From Oceanimonas doudoroffii (GTDB lineage: Bacteria; Pseudomonadota; Gammaproteobacteria; Enterobacterales; Aeromonadaceae), in NCBI RefSeq assembly GCF_002242685.1, contig NZ_NBIM01000001.1, positions 1,984,001 through 2,048,000 of the forward strand: a stretch of DNA of 64,000 nucleotides, written 5' to 3'. Below are positions 55,949 to 64,000 of the stretch, piece after piece. Numbering within the stretch: position 1 is the stretch's first letter; every line of letters begins with the position of its first letter. The position numbers were made by a program, and so were the translations under genes. Below the pieces are notes generated by a model. The model made no database searches. It was not told where the DNA came from and worked only from the letters and a program-made list of their open reading frames with translations.

Positions 55949-56368
55949 ATGGCCCCCGTGCACTATCCGCGTCTGACTCACCTCGCCCTGCATGTGCGCA
56001 ATCTCGACGCCTGCCTGCTGTTTTACCGGGACTTTTGCGGCATGACAGAAACCCACCGGCGGGAAAGCGGCCCCCAGACCATCGTGTGGCTGGCGGAGCC
56101 GGGCCGGGAGCAGGACTTTGTGTTTGTGCTGATGAACGGCGGCGAGGATCTGCACCTGGGTGAGCGGGACTACCGCCACTTCGGCTTTGCCCTGCCCAGC
56201 CGCGCGGCGGTGGACGCCCTGGCCGAGCAGGCCAGACGGGCGGGCTGCCTGCTGTGGCCGCCCCGGGACGAGCCCTTTCCGGTGGGCTATTACTGCGGGG
56301 TCAAGGATCCCAACGGCAACCAGGTGGAATTCAGCTTTGGTCAGCCTCTCGGTCCGGCCGCGCACTGA
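55949..56368 (+). CDS. VOC/glyoxalase superfamily protein
   Basis: A 139-residue protein with one vicinal-oxygen-chelate domain. HLALHVRNLDACLLFYRDFCGM near the start (given here in two parts: HLALHVRN, then FYRDFCGM) and VKDPNGNQVEFSFG at the end carry the usual metal-binding His and Glu. A central strand reads YRHFGFALPS. Bacterial members include glyoxalase I, dioxygenases and antibiotic-resistance proteins, so the activity is open. AAGGAG lies eight bases before the ATG. Its last 38 bases overlap the end of the convergent PhoD-like gene. Confidence 0.85.
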   Translation: MAPVHYPRLTHLALHVRNLDACLLFYRDFCGMTETHRRESGPQTIVWLAEPGREQDFVFVLMNGGEDLHLGERDYRHFGFALPSRAAVDALAEQARRAGCLLWPPRDEPFPVGYYCGVKDPNGNQVEFSFGQPLGPAAH

Positions 56369-58259
56369 GCCCCGGCTTCAGGCTGTCCACCGGCTCAAGA
56401 AAGTCCACCACGCCCTCGTGGGTAATCTGCTGCACGCACACCGGCTCGCCCTGCTCGTTAAAACGCACATGGCCGATACCGGCGCGGTTGAGCAGCCGCT
56501 CGCCCTTAGACGCCGCCACCGGTGAGTGCGGGGTAATGCGCAGCCGACGCCGGCGGGTGAACCAGTTCAGCGGCGAGCGCGGCGCATAGAGCCAGCGGTT
56601 GAGCCGGTCGAGCACGTCCAGCAACCGGCGCGGAAACTCATTCTTGATGCCACTGCTGGTGATCTGCCAGATATGGGGCTCGCCCCCCCGGTGTCGCAGG
56701 CGAATGTCGTACATAAAGGAGTAGTGCACGTCGCCGGAGAGGATCACGTAGTTGGCCGGCGTGCGGGCATGACGAAAGATATTCAGGATCACGTTGGCGG
56801 TGCCCTTGTGGGCCATCCAGTTTTCCGCGTCCACCAGCAGCGGCTTGCCCAGCCAGGTAAAGATCTTCTGGATCACCTCGATCAGTTTCACCCCGAACAC
56901 CGGTGTGGGCGACACCACCACCACCGACTCCTGGTGCAGCATCTCGCCCTGCAGCTCGGTGAGCGCCTCCCAGTCCATCAATCCGGACGGCCGGCTGAAA
57001 TTGGACTCGGATCGCCAGCGCCGGGTACGGGTGTCGAGCACCAGCAGCCGGGGTTTTGTGTCGAGCTGATATTGCCAGCCGTCAAAGGCCAGCAGGCTGT
57101 CGATCAGCCGATCCTGGTACGCGCCGGTAGGATCCTGGCTCCAGGCCTGCAAGCGCTCCAGGGGCTCGCCGGCAAAGGCGTCGGGATCATTGCCCCAGCC
57201 CTGACAGATCAGGTAGCCCGCCAGGGCATTGCCAATGATCCGCCGGGAGAACGGATGGCCATAGGCGCTTTCCTCCCAGGCGGCGGTGAGATTCCAGTCG
57301 TCGGTCACGTCATGATCGTCAAAGATCATCAGGCTGGGCAGGTTGGCCAGCAGCCGGCGCACCGCCGGCAAGCCATCCACAAAGGCCGCAAGCCGGTCCC
57401 GCTCGTGCTGATAACGCTCGGCCAGCTTGCCGTCGAGCCGCGGCCGGTCATCGGGCAGCAGCCGCCAGGGCACCGGCGACCACACCAGCAGATACATGGC
57501 CAGCACCTCGGCCAGGGTGATCAGGTGGTTGGCGGCGCTGCTGGTGGTAAAGATGGGCTTGCGCGCCCCTTCAAAAAAACGCTTTTGCAGCGGCACGTTG
57601 GCCCGCGTGTCGGGCAGCAGCTCATTGCGCCGGTAATAGTTGAGGGGGCTGGCAAAGAGCTCGGCGCTGTCGGCCACCAGGGCCCCCTCCAGCTGCTCGT
57701 CGTACAGCCCCAGCACCTCAATCAACTGGTGAATGGCGGTCAGCATGGGGCCGGCCACGTCGTCGGCATAAATTTGGTCGCCACTCATCATCATCAGCGC
57801 CGGCCGCTGCCGAGGCTGCCGGTGGCGCTCGGCCAGCCAGTCATCCGCCGCCACCAGACCGTCGGGGGCGGCATGATGGGGCTTGCGGCAAGAGCCGTGC
57901 AGCAGGCTGTCGAGCCGCTCCCGAATCACCAGCGCCGGCAGGCTTTCCCCCTGGTAACACAGCTCCCCGCCCCAGTCGGCCATGCCCTGCCAGTGTGGTT
58001 CGTTCACTCGGCACCATTGCAGATCGTAGGGCAGATGGGTGTCGGTGGGCAGGGGGTCGTCCAGCCTCAGATCCAGCAACTGAATAAAGCACGACTCGCC
58101 CACCCGCAGTTGCCGGTGGCCGTCACCGGAAAATGGCAGCGGGTCGCGGCCGGGCAGACACAGCCGAAAGTTCAGGGCTTCGCGGCTGGCCAGCCAGAAT
58201 ACCAGGCGTTCACTGTTGGCGCGGCGCAGCAGGGGGCCGGCGAGAATGGTGGAATCCAT
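56331..58259 (-). CDS. PhoD-like metallophosphatase family protein
   Basis: A 642-residue protein with a PhoD/alkaline-phosphatase-D-type metallophosphatase domain. Metal-binding motifs are visible as MMSGDQIYADD (about 156-166), FDDHDVTDDWN (about 316-326) and LSGDVHYSFMYD (about 505-516). There is no signal peptide or Tat motif, so unlike PhoD it should be cytoplasmic. The N-terminal 130 residues look like the beta-rich domain found in this group. It stands alone, convergent with the VOC gene and divergent from the chemoreceptor. The substrate is unknown. Confidence 0.85.
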   Translation of the reverse strand: MDSTILAGPLLRRANSERLVFWLASREALNFRLCLPGRDPLPFSGDGHRQLRVGESCFIQLLDLRLDDPLPTDTHLPYDLQWCRVNEPHWQGMADWGGELCYQGESLPALVIRERLDSLLHGSCRKPHHAAPDGLVAADDWLAERHRQPRQRPALMMMSGDQIYADDVAGPMLTAIHQLIEVLGLYDEQLEGALVADSAELFASPLNYYRRNELLPDTRANVPLQKRFFEGARKPIFTTSSAANHLITLAEVLAMYLLVWSPVPWRLLPDDRPRLDGKLAERYQHERDRLAAFVDGLPAVRRLLANLPSLMIFDDHDVTDDWNLTAAWEESAYGHPFSRRIIGNALAGYLICQGWGNDPDAFAGEPLERLQAWSQDPTGAYQDRLIDSLLAFDGWQYQLDTKPRLLVLDTRTRRWRSESNFSRPSGLMDWEALTELQGEMLHQESVVVVSPTPVFGVKLIEVIQKIFTWLGKPLLVDAENWMAHKGTANVILNIFRHARTPANYVILSGDVHYSFMYDIRLRHRGGEPHIWQITSSGIKNEFPRRLLDVLDRLNRWLYAPRSPLNWFTRRRRLRITPHSPVAASKGERLLNRAGIGHVRFNEQGEPVCVQQITHEGVVDFLEPVDSLKPGLSARPDREADQS

Positions 58260-58391
58260 GAAACATCCGATGGGTAAATCAACATGGCCATGATAACCAC
58301 TGCCGCTCGAGCTTGAAAGAAAAGCCCCCTCAAGGCCGGACGACTTCTGCCGTTACCCTTGAAGACGCCACTCGGTGACGAAACGGTTATT

Positions 58392-58433
58392 TTGTATCAT
58401 CTTTAATGACACTTATGAAACAAAATGATACAA
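58392..58433. promoter_or_regulatory. Inverted repeat TTGTATCAT / ATGATACAA upstream of the chemoreceptor gene
   Basis: TTGTATCAT at 58392-58400 and ATGATACAA at 58425-58433 are exact reverse complements 24 bp apart in an AT-rich patch, 32 bp before the chemoreceptor start. The spacing suits two half-sites of a looping or dimeric regulator better than a hairpin. No classic sigma-28 promoter was seen here. Confidence 0.4.
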
Positions 58434-58464
58434 CCATGTAAACAACCAAATGGTGAGATCAAGG

Positions 58465-60135
58465 ATGAAACGACTTTCCATCAGGCAAAAGATTTTGTTG
58501 CTGGCCCTGCTGCCCCTGTTGCTGCTGGCCGCGGTCAGCACCTGGGTCAATGTATCCCAATCCATGCGCCTCAAGGAGCTCAGCGGCGAAAGCCTGCATC
58601 GCTCCCTGCTGGAATCCCGCAAGCAACAACTGGCCAATTACATGGAGCTGGCCATCACCAGCATTCAGCCACTGCTGGCTCGGGGCGATACCGCCATTGC
58701 CCGGGATCAGCTGCGCCGGCTGCGCTTTGACAATGGCGCCGGCTATTTCTTCGTTTACGATCACCGGGGCGTACAGGTGGTCAGCGCCGACAACCCGGGC
58801 CGGGAAGGCAATAACTATCTCAATGCCACCAGCCCGGACGGCCGCCACCTGGTGCAGGAATACATCGAGCTGAGCCGGGACGGCGGCGGCTATGTGGAAT
58901 ATAGCTGGCCCAAGCCCAACAGCGACGAAGGCGCGCCCAAGTTGGCCCATATCATGCCCGTACCCGGCACCGACTGGCTGCTCGGCACCGGTTTTTACAT
59001 CGACGATCTGCTGGCCACAGTGGCAACCCTGGAGCGGGAGCTGTCGTCCTCGGTACGCCAGGGCATGATCAATTCCGCCCTGTCGGCGGCCCTGCTGCTG
59101 GCACTGATTGCCGCCGTCGGCCTGGTCATCGCCCGGGGCATTCACGCCCCCATTCGCCAGGCGGTGGTCACCATGGAAAACATCGCTCAGGGGGAAGGGG
59201 ATCTGACCCGCCGGCTCGATGCCGGCCAGCACAACGAGCTGGGCACCCTAGCCCGCTGCTTTAACCAGTTTGCCGGGCAAATAAGCGAGCTGGTGCAGAA
59301 CACCCGCCACTCCGCCAACACCCTGCAGCAGGCCAGTGACGAACTGCAGCGCTTTATGCGGGAAACCGAAGCCGGCATTGATCGCCAGCACCACGAAAGC
59401 GATCAGCTGGCCACCGCAATGAACCAGATGTCGGCCACCGCCCAGGAAGTGGCCAGCAGCGCCGCCAACGCCGCCGAGGCCGCCGAACAGGCTGAACGCC
59501 TGGTGACCAATGCCCAGCATCAGCTGCAGGGCACCATAGCGGTGATTGACGGCCTGGAAAACCAAGTGGCGGCCGGGGTGGATATCATTCAGCGGCTGGG
59601 CAAGGAATCGGAGCAGATTGGCACCGTTCTTGACGTGATCCGCGGCGTGGCCGAACAAACCAACCTGCTGGCGCTGAACGCCGCCATCGAAGCGGCCCGG
59701 GCCGGCGAGCAGGGCCGGGGATTTGCGGTGGTGGCCGACGAGGTACGCACCCTGGCCGGCCGCACCCAGACCAGCACCGAGGAGATCCATACCATGATCA
59801 CCCAGTTGCAGCAGGGAGCCAAGGAGGCGGTACAGGCCATTGAAAGCATTCGCGACGGCAGCAGTCACACCGTGGCCGAGGCCAGACGCATTGACGAGGC
59901 CCTGCTCGACATCGGCACCGCGGTAAACACCATCAACCTGATGAACGCCCAGATCGCCAGCGCCGCGGAAGAGCAAACCCAGGTGTCGGAAAGCATCAAC
60001 ACCAATGTGCACCAGATAGTGGCCATTGCCGAGCAGACCAACGCCGGCTCCCGGGCCGCCAGCGAAACCAGCCGTCAGGTGGGTGAGCTGGCCAGCAGCC
60101 TGCAACAATTGGTGGGTCGCTACCGCACCAGCTGA
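58465..60135 (+). CDS. Methyl-accepting chemotaxis protein with Cache sensor
   Basis: A 556-residue transmembrane chemoreceptor. Topology: membrane span 1 (about 9-30); a periplasmic Cache_2-type domain (about 35-185) with a GAGYFFVYDHRGVQV strand and a GTDWLLGTGFYIDD end; span 2 (about 195-218); and HAMP (about 219-270). The cytoplasmic hairpin has its conserved tip VAEQTNLLALNAAIEAARAG and ADEVRTLAGRTQ. There is no C-terminal NWETF-type pentapeptide. Cache_2 receptors often sense small carboxylates. The ATG at 58465 has GGTGAG upstream; an ATG five codons earlier is possible. No chemotaxis operon is adjacent. Confidence 0.92.
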   Translation: MKRLSIRQKILLLALLPLLLLAAVSTWVNVSQSMRLKELSGESLHRSLLESRKQQLANYMELAITSIQPLLARGDTAIARDQLRRLRFDNGAGYFFVYDHRGVQVVSADNPGREGNNYLNATSPDGRHLVQEYIELSRDGGGYVEYSWPKPNSDEGAPKLAHIMPVPGTDWLLGTGFYIDDLLATVATLERELSSSVRQGMINSALSAALLLALIAAVGLVIARGIHAPIRQAVVTMENIAQGEGDLTRRLDAGQHNELGTLARCFNQFAGQISELVQNTRHSANTLQQASDELQRFMRETEAGIDRQHHESDQLATAMNQMSATAQEVASSAANAAEAAEQAERLVTNAQHQLQGTIAVIDGLENQVAAGVDIIQRLGKESEQIGTVLDVIRGVAEQTNLLALNAAIEAARAGEQGRGFAVVADEVRTLAGRTQTSTEEIHTMITQLQQGAKEAVQAIESIRDGSSHTVAEARRIDEALLDIGTAVNTINLMNAQIASAAEEQTQVSESINTNVHQIVAIAEQTNAGSRAASETSRQVGELASSLQQLVGRYRTS

Positions 60136-60174
60136 GTCTGAGCGGCAGTAACCAGCTGCAAGCTGAGTGCACAT

Positions 60175-60197
60175 GCCGGCGGCCTCTGACCGCCGGC
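60175..60197 (+). terminator. Possible terminator after the chemoreceptor gene
   Basis: GCCGGCGG-CCTCTGA-CCGCCGGC is a perfect 8-bp GC stem 40 bp after the stop. The following sequence CCCCTTTAACC has only three T, so termination is uncertain. Confidence 0.5.
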
Positions 60198-60270
60198 CCC
60201 CTTTAACCGCTGGCCAGTCCCACCGCCCTTCTTTACACTGGCTGTCCGTTTCTTTCGGATCCTTGCCAAC

Positions 60271-61308
60271 ATGCGCGAAAAACTCGAACAACGTTCCTTT
60301 CTGTTTACCCTGCTGCTGGTCAGCCTGCTGTTCGGCCTGGTGCTCAAACCCTTCTGGGGCGCCATTTTCTGGGCCTGCGCCATTACCGTGATCTTTTCGC
60401 CGCTGCAGCACCGTATTCTCGGACGCATTGGCCACAAGCCCAACCGCGCCGCCCTGCTGACCCTGCTGGTATGTGTGGTGATCGTGGTGCTGCCGGTGCT
60501 GTTTATCGCCACCTCCTTTATTCAGGAAGGACTGGCGCTGTATCAGCGTATCGATCAGGGCGAGGTCAGTCCGGGCAAGCTGCTGACCCAGGTGCGCAAC
60601 GCCTTTCCGCTGCTGCCCGATCTGCTCGGCCAGCTGGGCATCAACCTGGACAGTGCCAAGCTCTCGGAAACCGCCCTGGCCGGCAGCAAGGTGCTGGCGG
60701 AAAAGGCGCTCACCGCCGGCCAGAGCACCTTTGGCTTTGTGGTGGACGTGGCGCTGATGCTGTATCTGGCGTTCTTCCTGCTGCGCGACGGCAACCAGCT
60801 CACCGAGCTGATGGTGCGGGCCCTGCCCCTGGGCGACGACCGCGAGCGCATGTTGTTTGCCAAGTTCTCGGAAGTGACCCGGGCCACGGTCAAGGGCAAC
60901 ATTCTGGTGGCCATGGCCCAGGGAGCCCTGGGCGGCTTTATTTTCTGGGTGCTGGGCATTCCCGGCCCGCTGCTGTGGGGGGTGGTGATGGCGTTTCTGT
61001 CGCTGATCCCGGCCATAGGCGCGGCCCTGGTGTGGTTGCCGGTGGCCATTTACCTGTTCGCCACCGGCGAGTGGCTGTCAGGCGCCGTGCTGGTGGCCTT
61101 TGGCGCCCTGGTCATCGGCCTGGCCGACAATGTGCTGCGGCCGCTGCTGGTGGGCCGGGACACCAAGCTGCCCGACTACCTGGTGCTGTTTTCCACGCTT
61201 GGGGGGATCAGCCTGATGGGGGTCAACGGTTTTGTCATCGGCCCCCTGGTGGCGGCACTGTTCCTGGTGTTCTGGGATATCTTTACGCGGGAGTTCAACG
61301 GCCGCTAA
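60271..61308 (+). CDS. AI-2E family (PerM/UPF0118) membrane transporter
   Basis: A 345-residue inner membrane protein with about seven to eight spans. Paired N-terminal spans around FWGAIFWACAITVIFSPL are followed by a long hydrophilic loop (about 85-150). Conserved C-terminal parts are GVVMAFLSLIPAIGAALVWLP, DNVLRPLLVGRDTKLPDYL and LGGISLMGVNGFVIGPLVAAL. Members have been linked to AI-2 export or Na+/H+ exchange, and function here is not predictable. It is a single gene with its own terminator. Confidence 0.9.
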   Translation: MREKLEQRSFLFTLLLVSLLFGLVLKPFWGAIFWACAITVIFSPLQHRILGRIGHKPNRAALLTLLVCVVIVVLPVLFIATSFIQEGLALYQRIDQGEVSPGKLLTQVRNAFPLLPDLLGQLGINLDSAKLSETALAGSKVLAEKALTAGQSTFGFVVDVALMLYLAFFLLRDGNQLTELMVRALPLGDDRERMLFAKFSEVTRATVKGNILVAMAQGALGGFIFWVLGIPGPLLWGVVMAFLSLIPAIGAALVWLPVAIYLFATGEWLSGAVLVAFGALVIGLADNVLRPLLVGRDTKLPDYLVLFSTLGGISLMGVNGFVIGPLVAALFLVFWDIFTREFNGR

Positions 61309-61326
61309 GCGGCGGCTTTCCCCGAC

Positions 61327-61358
61327 AAAAAAGGCCCGCACGGTGTGCGGGCCTTTTC
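61327..61358. terminator. Bidirectional terminator between the AI-2E-family gene and allA
   Basis: An A-run, GGCCCGCAC, loop GGT, GTGCGGGCC and TTTTCTT lie between two convergent genes. The structure is near symmetrical and can serve both. Confidence 0.92.
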
Positions 61359-61376
61359 TTATTCGGCAATGCCGGT

Positions 61377-61886
61377 TCAGTCGAGCTCAATGCTCAGCTG
61401 AATCGACTCGTCGAAGTAAAATTCGTCACAGTTGTTGCCCGGACCGCTGCGATCCACCACCAGGAACTCGTCGTTGTCGCGCAGCGCCATGATCGGATGG
61501 TGCCATACGCCCCTGTGGTAGTTCACACCCTGGCGACCGGTGGCACGGAAGGCGCGCACGGTGGCCGGGTCGATATGCATGCTGCCGTCGCCAACCGGCG
61601 CCACCACCAGCAGGAAGTCATGACCGAACAGCGGAATGAACGACTGGGAACCAAAGGGATGGCGCTCCAGCATTTTCACCTGCAGCGGGTATTCCAGCAT
61701 TTCGGCGCGGAAAATATTGATGATGCCCTGGCCCTGTTCGTCCAGCTGCACTTCGCCCAGCTTGTGATAACGCTGAGTGGAGCCGTTGTTGATCATGAAA
61801 TAATCACGACCTTCGGATTCGATCACGTCGCCAAAGGGAGCAAAGGCTTCCTTGGTCAGCGGCTCGATCTTGAGAGTTTTGATCAT
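61377..61886 (-). CDS. allA: Ureidoglycolate lyase
   Basis: A 169-residue cytoplasmic cupin-type enzyme that splits ureidoglycolate into glyoxylate and urea. Typical segments are IKTLKIEPLTKEAFAPFGDV at the start, RAEMLEYPLQVKMLERHPFG, FIPLFGHDFLLVVAP and GVNYHRGVWHHPIMAL, with the expected His residues. It lies 58 bp after uraD, last in a minus-strand operon. Release of urea implies urease or urea use elsewhere in the genome. Confidence 0.93.
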   Translation of the reverse strand: MIKTLKIEPLTKEAFAPFGDVIESEGRDYFMINNGSTQRYHKLGEVQLDEQGQGIINIFRAEMLEYPLQVKMLERHPFGSQSFIPLFGHDFLLVVAPVGDGSMHIDPATVRAFRATGRQGVNYHRGVWHHPIMALRDNDEFLVVDRSGPGNNCDEFYFDESIQLSIELD

Positions 61887-61944
61887 TGCTGCCTCCTGCA
61901 GAGAAGAAAGAAAGGCGAGGCACGAACGCGCCTCGCCGGTTGGA

Positions 61945-62460
61945 TTACATGTCGTTCAAACGGAACGCGGCAATCTTGTTGATTTCGGCAACGGCGCGAT
62001 CAAACTCGGTGTCGTAGTCGTTGTGAATGCGCTCTTCAAAGGCCGCCAGGATCTGGTGACGATTGGAACCCTTCACCGCCATGATGAAAGGAAACTGGAA
62101 TTTTTCCTTGTAGGCGTTGTTCAGGAAGGTGAAGCGCTCAAACTCTTCGGCGGTACACTCGCTGATGCCGGCACCGGCCTGCTCGTTGGTGGAGGCTTCG
62201 GTCAGCTCGCCCCGCTGGGCAGCCTTGCCGGCCAGATCCGGGTGAGCATTGATCAGGTCAAGCTGAGCCTGCTTGTCGGCGTTCAGCATCACACCGCTCA
62301 TGCGGGCGTGCAGATGTTCAATCTCGTTGTCGGCCTCGGTCAGGCCCTGATCGAAGGTCTGCTCGGCCACCCAGGGAGAATGCTCATAGATGTCGGCGAA
62401 GGTCTTGACGAATTCGTCGCGGCCCAGGGTGCTGGGCTTGCAGGTCTTGAACAGGCTCAT
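61945..62460 (-). CDS. uraD: 2-oxo-4-hydroxy-4-carboxy-5-ureidoimidazoline (OHCU) decarboxylase
   Basis: A 171-residue cytoplasmic enzyme that decarboxylates OHCU to (S)-allantoin in urate breakdown. The family motif around LINAHPDLAGKAA (about 68-80) and STNEQAGAGI carries the catalytic His and Glu. A helical end reads NDYDTEFDRAVAEINKIA. The ATG overlaps the stop of puuE by one base (TAATG), so puuE and uraD are coupled. Confidence 0.93.
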   Translation of the reverse strand: MSLFKTCKPSTLGRDEFVKTFADIYEHSPWVAEQTFDQGLTEADNEIEHLHARMSGVMLNADKQAQLDLINAHPDLAGKAAQRGELTEASTNEQAGAGISECTAEEFERFTFLNNAYKEKFQFPFIMAVKGSNRHQILAAFEERIHNDYDTEFDRAVAEINKIAAFRLNDM

Positions 62461-63380
62461 TACTTGTTTCCTTTGTAGGGGTGGTGCTCATGCCAGTGCT
62501 TGGCAATGTCGATGCGGCGGGTGAACCACACCTTGTCGTGGCTGCGGGCGTACTTGATGAAACGCTCCAGACCGGCCATGCGGCCCGGACGGCCCAGCAG
62601 GCGGCAGTGCATGCCGATAGACAGCATCTTGGGTGCTTCGGCACCTTCTTCATACAGTACGTCAAAGGCGTCTTTCAGGTACTGGTAGAATTCTTCACCG
62701 GTGTTGTAGCACCCCTGGCCAAAGCGCATGTCGTTGGTGTCCATGACATACGGAATCACCAGGTGGCCCTTGCCGTTGTTGTCTACCCAGTAAGGCAGGT
62801 CGTCACCGTAGGAGTCGGAGTCATACAGGAAACCGCCCTCTTCCATCACCAGCTTGCGGGTGTTGGGGCTGTCACGGCCGGTGTACCAGCCCAGCGGGCG
62901 CTCGCCACAAACACGCTCAAAGATGTCCAGCGCCTTGTACAGGTGCTCGCGCTCTTCTTCTTCGCTCATGAACTGGTAGGTGATCCACTTGTAGGCGTGG
63001 GAGCAGATCTCGTGGCCTTCGTCCATGAACGCCTTGGCGATTTCCGGATAACGCTCGATGGCGGTGGCCACGGCGAAGATGGTCAGCGGAATGTCGTAGC
63101 GCTTGAACAGGCGCAGCAGGCGCCAAACACCGGCACGGCTGCCATATTCATAGATGGATTCCATGCTCATGTGACGAGCGTCGGGGAAGGACACGGCCGC
63201 CGGCATTTCGGACAGGAAGGCTTCAGACTCACCATCGCCGTGCAGCACACAGCGTTCACCGCCTTCTTCATAGTTCAGTACGAAGTTGATGGCGATACGG
63301 GCATCACCGGGCCATTTGGGGTGAGGCGGGTTGGCGCCATACCCGACGAGGTCGCGCGGATAGTCTTTGTTTTGGCTCAT
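62460..63380 (-). CDS. puuE: Allantoinase, polysaccharide-deacetylase type (PuuE)
   Basis: A 306-residue cytoplasmic enzyme of the NodB-fold, cofactor-independent allantoinase type, which opens allantoin to allantoate. It starts MSQNKDYPRDLVGYGANPPHP. Later segments include AINFVLNYEEGGE, HEICSHAYKW, LGWYTGRDSPNTRKL and YDSDSYGDDLPYW, diagnostic of PuuE. AGGAG lies eight bases before the ATG at 63380; open sequence upstream is not coding. It heads the puuE-uraD-allA operon, divergent from uraH. An allantoicase-type step linking allantoate to ureidoglycolate is not in the window. Confidence 0.93.
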   Translation of the reverse strand: MSQNKDYPRDLVGYGANPPHPKWPGDARIAINFVLNYEEGGERCVLHGDGESEAFLSEMPAAVSFPDARHMSMESIYEYGSRAGVWRLLRLFKRYDIPLTIFAVATAIERYPEIAKAFMDEGHEICSHAYKWITYQFMSEEEEREHLYKALDIFERVCGERPLGWYTGRDSPNTRKLVMEEGGFLYDSDSYGDDLPYWVDNNGKGHLVIPYVMDTNDMRFGQGCYNTGEEFYQYLKDAFDVLYEEGAEAPKMLSIGMHCRLLGRPGRMAGLERFIKYARSHDKVWFTRRIDIAKHWHEHHPYKGNK

Positions 63381-63740
63381 CGGAAAACTCCTAAAAAACA
63401 ACGGGTTATCTGCCGGCCGGGAGCAGCCGGATAAAGAGAGTTTGACGGTCGTCACAATCTTCCCATTGTATACAATAAAATCAACTTATGTAAATGACCG
63501 GTTTAGTTTTTGTATCGGAATGGTCCGGCAATTCTTGCTTTGCGGCGCCAAAGCAAAGACAATCGACAATGAATCAAGACCCCAGCGCTGAAAAATGTGA
63601 ACTGGCGCGTCAAAAAAATATCTTTATGTTAAAATAATGTAGACTCGACAGTTGTCTTGATGTAAAAACACTTCTGCCGGCGAAGACCGTCGGCAGTACC
63701 TTGGACTTTGAAGACGCTTTACGCGCAAGGTAACTTGAAA
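63381..63740. other. 360-bp divergent intergenic region puuE / uraH
   Basis: This region has no gene. It contains the palindrome ATTGTATACAAT (63465-63476) near the puuE side, an AT-rich middle, and a hairpin CTGCCGGCG-AAGAC-CGTCGGCAG (63674-63696, with one G-T pair) in the likely uraH leader. No promoter pair with good spacing could be assigned for uraH; TAAAAT at 63630 is a weak -10 candidate. Confidence 0.6.
63465..63476. promoter_or_regulatory. Palindromic operator ATTGTATACAAT of the ureide genes
   Basis: A perfect 12-bp palindrome 85 bp upstream of puuE in the divergent region to uraH. TTGTATACAA is a typical site for FCD-type GntR regulators, several of which control purine catabolism. 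No such regulator is encoded beside it in the window. The FCD regulator at 50.7 kb has a different operator core, so another protein is likely. Confidence 0.6.
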
Positions 63741-64000
63741 ATGGGAAGATTAACTACTCACGTACTCGATACTGCCAAGGGCCTGCCCGGCTCCGACATC
63801 AAGGTTGAACTGTACAAGGTGGATGGCGAGCAAACCACGCTGATCAACACCGTATACACCAACCATGACGGCCGTACCGATGCGCCCATCCTGGAAGGTG
63901 CAGACTATGTTTCCGGTAAATACCAGCTGGTCTTCCACACCTCTCCTTACTTCAAGAAACAAGGTATTGAACTGCTCGAGCCGGCGTTCCTGGATGACGT
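63741..64000 (+). CDS. uraH: 5-hydroxyisourate hydrolase (partial at window end)
   Basis: The first 86 residues of a transthyretin-like HIU hydrolase, which converts 5-hydroxyisourate to OHCU, the substrate of UraD. The start MGRLTTHVLDTAKGLPGSDI and SPYFKKQGIELLEPAFLDDV match the family, with the active-site His in LTTHVLD. The C-terminal YRGS signature lies beyond the window. AAGG lies 11 bases before the ATG. It is divergent from puuE-uraD-allA and shares their intergenic control region. Confidence 0.93.
   Translation, partial: MGRLTTHVLDTAKGLPGSDIKVELYKVDGEQTTLINTVYTNHDGRTDAPILEGADYVSGKYQLVFHTSPYFKKQGIELLEPAFLDD

Noticed and set aside
56526..58277. A 583-residue plus-strand open frame over the PhoD-like gene
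   Set aside because: The minus-strand protein carries three phosphatase motifs; the plus-strand product is Gln/Gly/His-rich shadow sequence.

Overview
The window is a GC-rich gammaproteobacterial chromosome segment. Protein style and gene order suggest a marine or brackish Aeromonadaceae-type organism such as Oceanimonas, Zobellella or Oceanisphaera; this assignment is inference. The core, from about 11.2 to 36.6 kb, follows the Escherichia coli order hldE - glnE - ygiF - ygiM - cca - uppP - folB - plsY - tsaD - rpsU - dnaG - rpoD - tRNA-Ile2(CAU). Extra genes are inserted in it: an lpxL-type acyltransferase, a yjfI/yjfJ/ribbon-helix-helix-like trio, a DUF47-Pit phosphate pair, an unusual membrane protein, putA, and a yqeY gene.

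From 0 to 11.2 kb lies a nitrate assimilation block. After the tail of a probable sensor kinase and an overlapping periplasmic binding protein come nasA (nitrate reductase), nrtA-nrtB-nrtC (nitrate ABC importer), cobA (siroheme precursor synthesis) and nirB-nirD (NADH nitrite reductase). Nitrate is imported, reduced to nitrite, then to ammonium, and cobA supplies the siroheme route. nasA has an exact sigma-54 promoter. nrtA and nirB have near matches, and NtrC-like sites lie upstream of nasA and nrtA, so nitrogen control is likely.

After the tRNA, from about 36.6 to 44 kb, is an accessory stretch that looks less GC-rich. It holds a TetR repressor with a perfect 17-bp inverted-repeat operator and two small membrane proteins. 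A second unit follows: M20 amidohydrolase - YfcC-type transporter - dipeptide-epimerase-like enzyme on the minus strand, with a LysR regulator and a DapA-family lyase on the plus strand. This looks like an uncharacterised catabolic pathway for N-acyl amino acids or small peptides.

From 44 to 50.6 kb are a sirtuin, a GGCT-like protein, and a BtsS/BtsR two-component system directly followed by a CstA-family transporter. The tandem BtsR motif with its 13-bp spacer is visible between btsR and the transporter gene, which points to pyruvate sensing and uptake. A DUF2797 protein follows.

From 50.7 to 55.8 kb is the most intriguing cluster. A GntR/FCD repressor is divergent from a split UxaA-family lyase (two subunits), a mandelate-racemase-type enolase-superfamily enzyme and a CaiT-like BCCT transporter. 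A perfect GATTGT-N3-ACAATC operator lies between them. It looks like an uptake and dehydration route for a hydroxylated betaine-like or acid substrate of unknown identity.

The last 8 kb carry a VOC protein, a PhoD-like phosphatase, a chemoreceptor and an AI-2E-family membrane protein. The window ends in ureide catabolism: puuE-uraD-allA, divergent from uraH, which is cut by the window end. An ATTGTATACAAT operator lies in the shared intergenic region. No IS element, CRISPR array or rRNA was seen.
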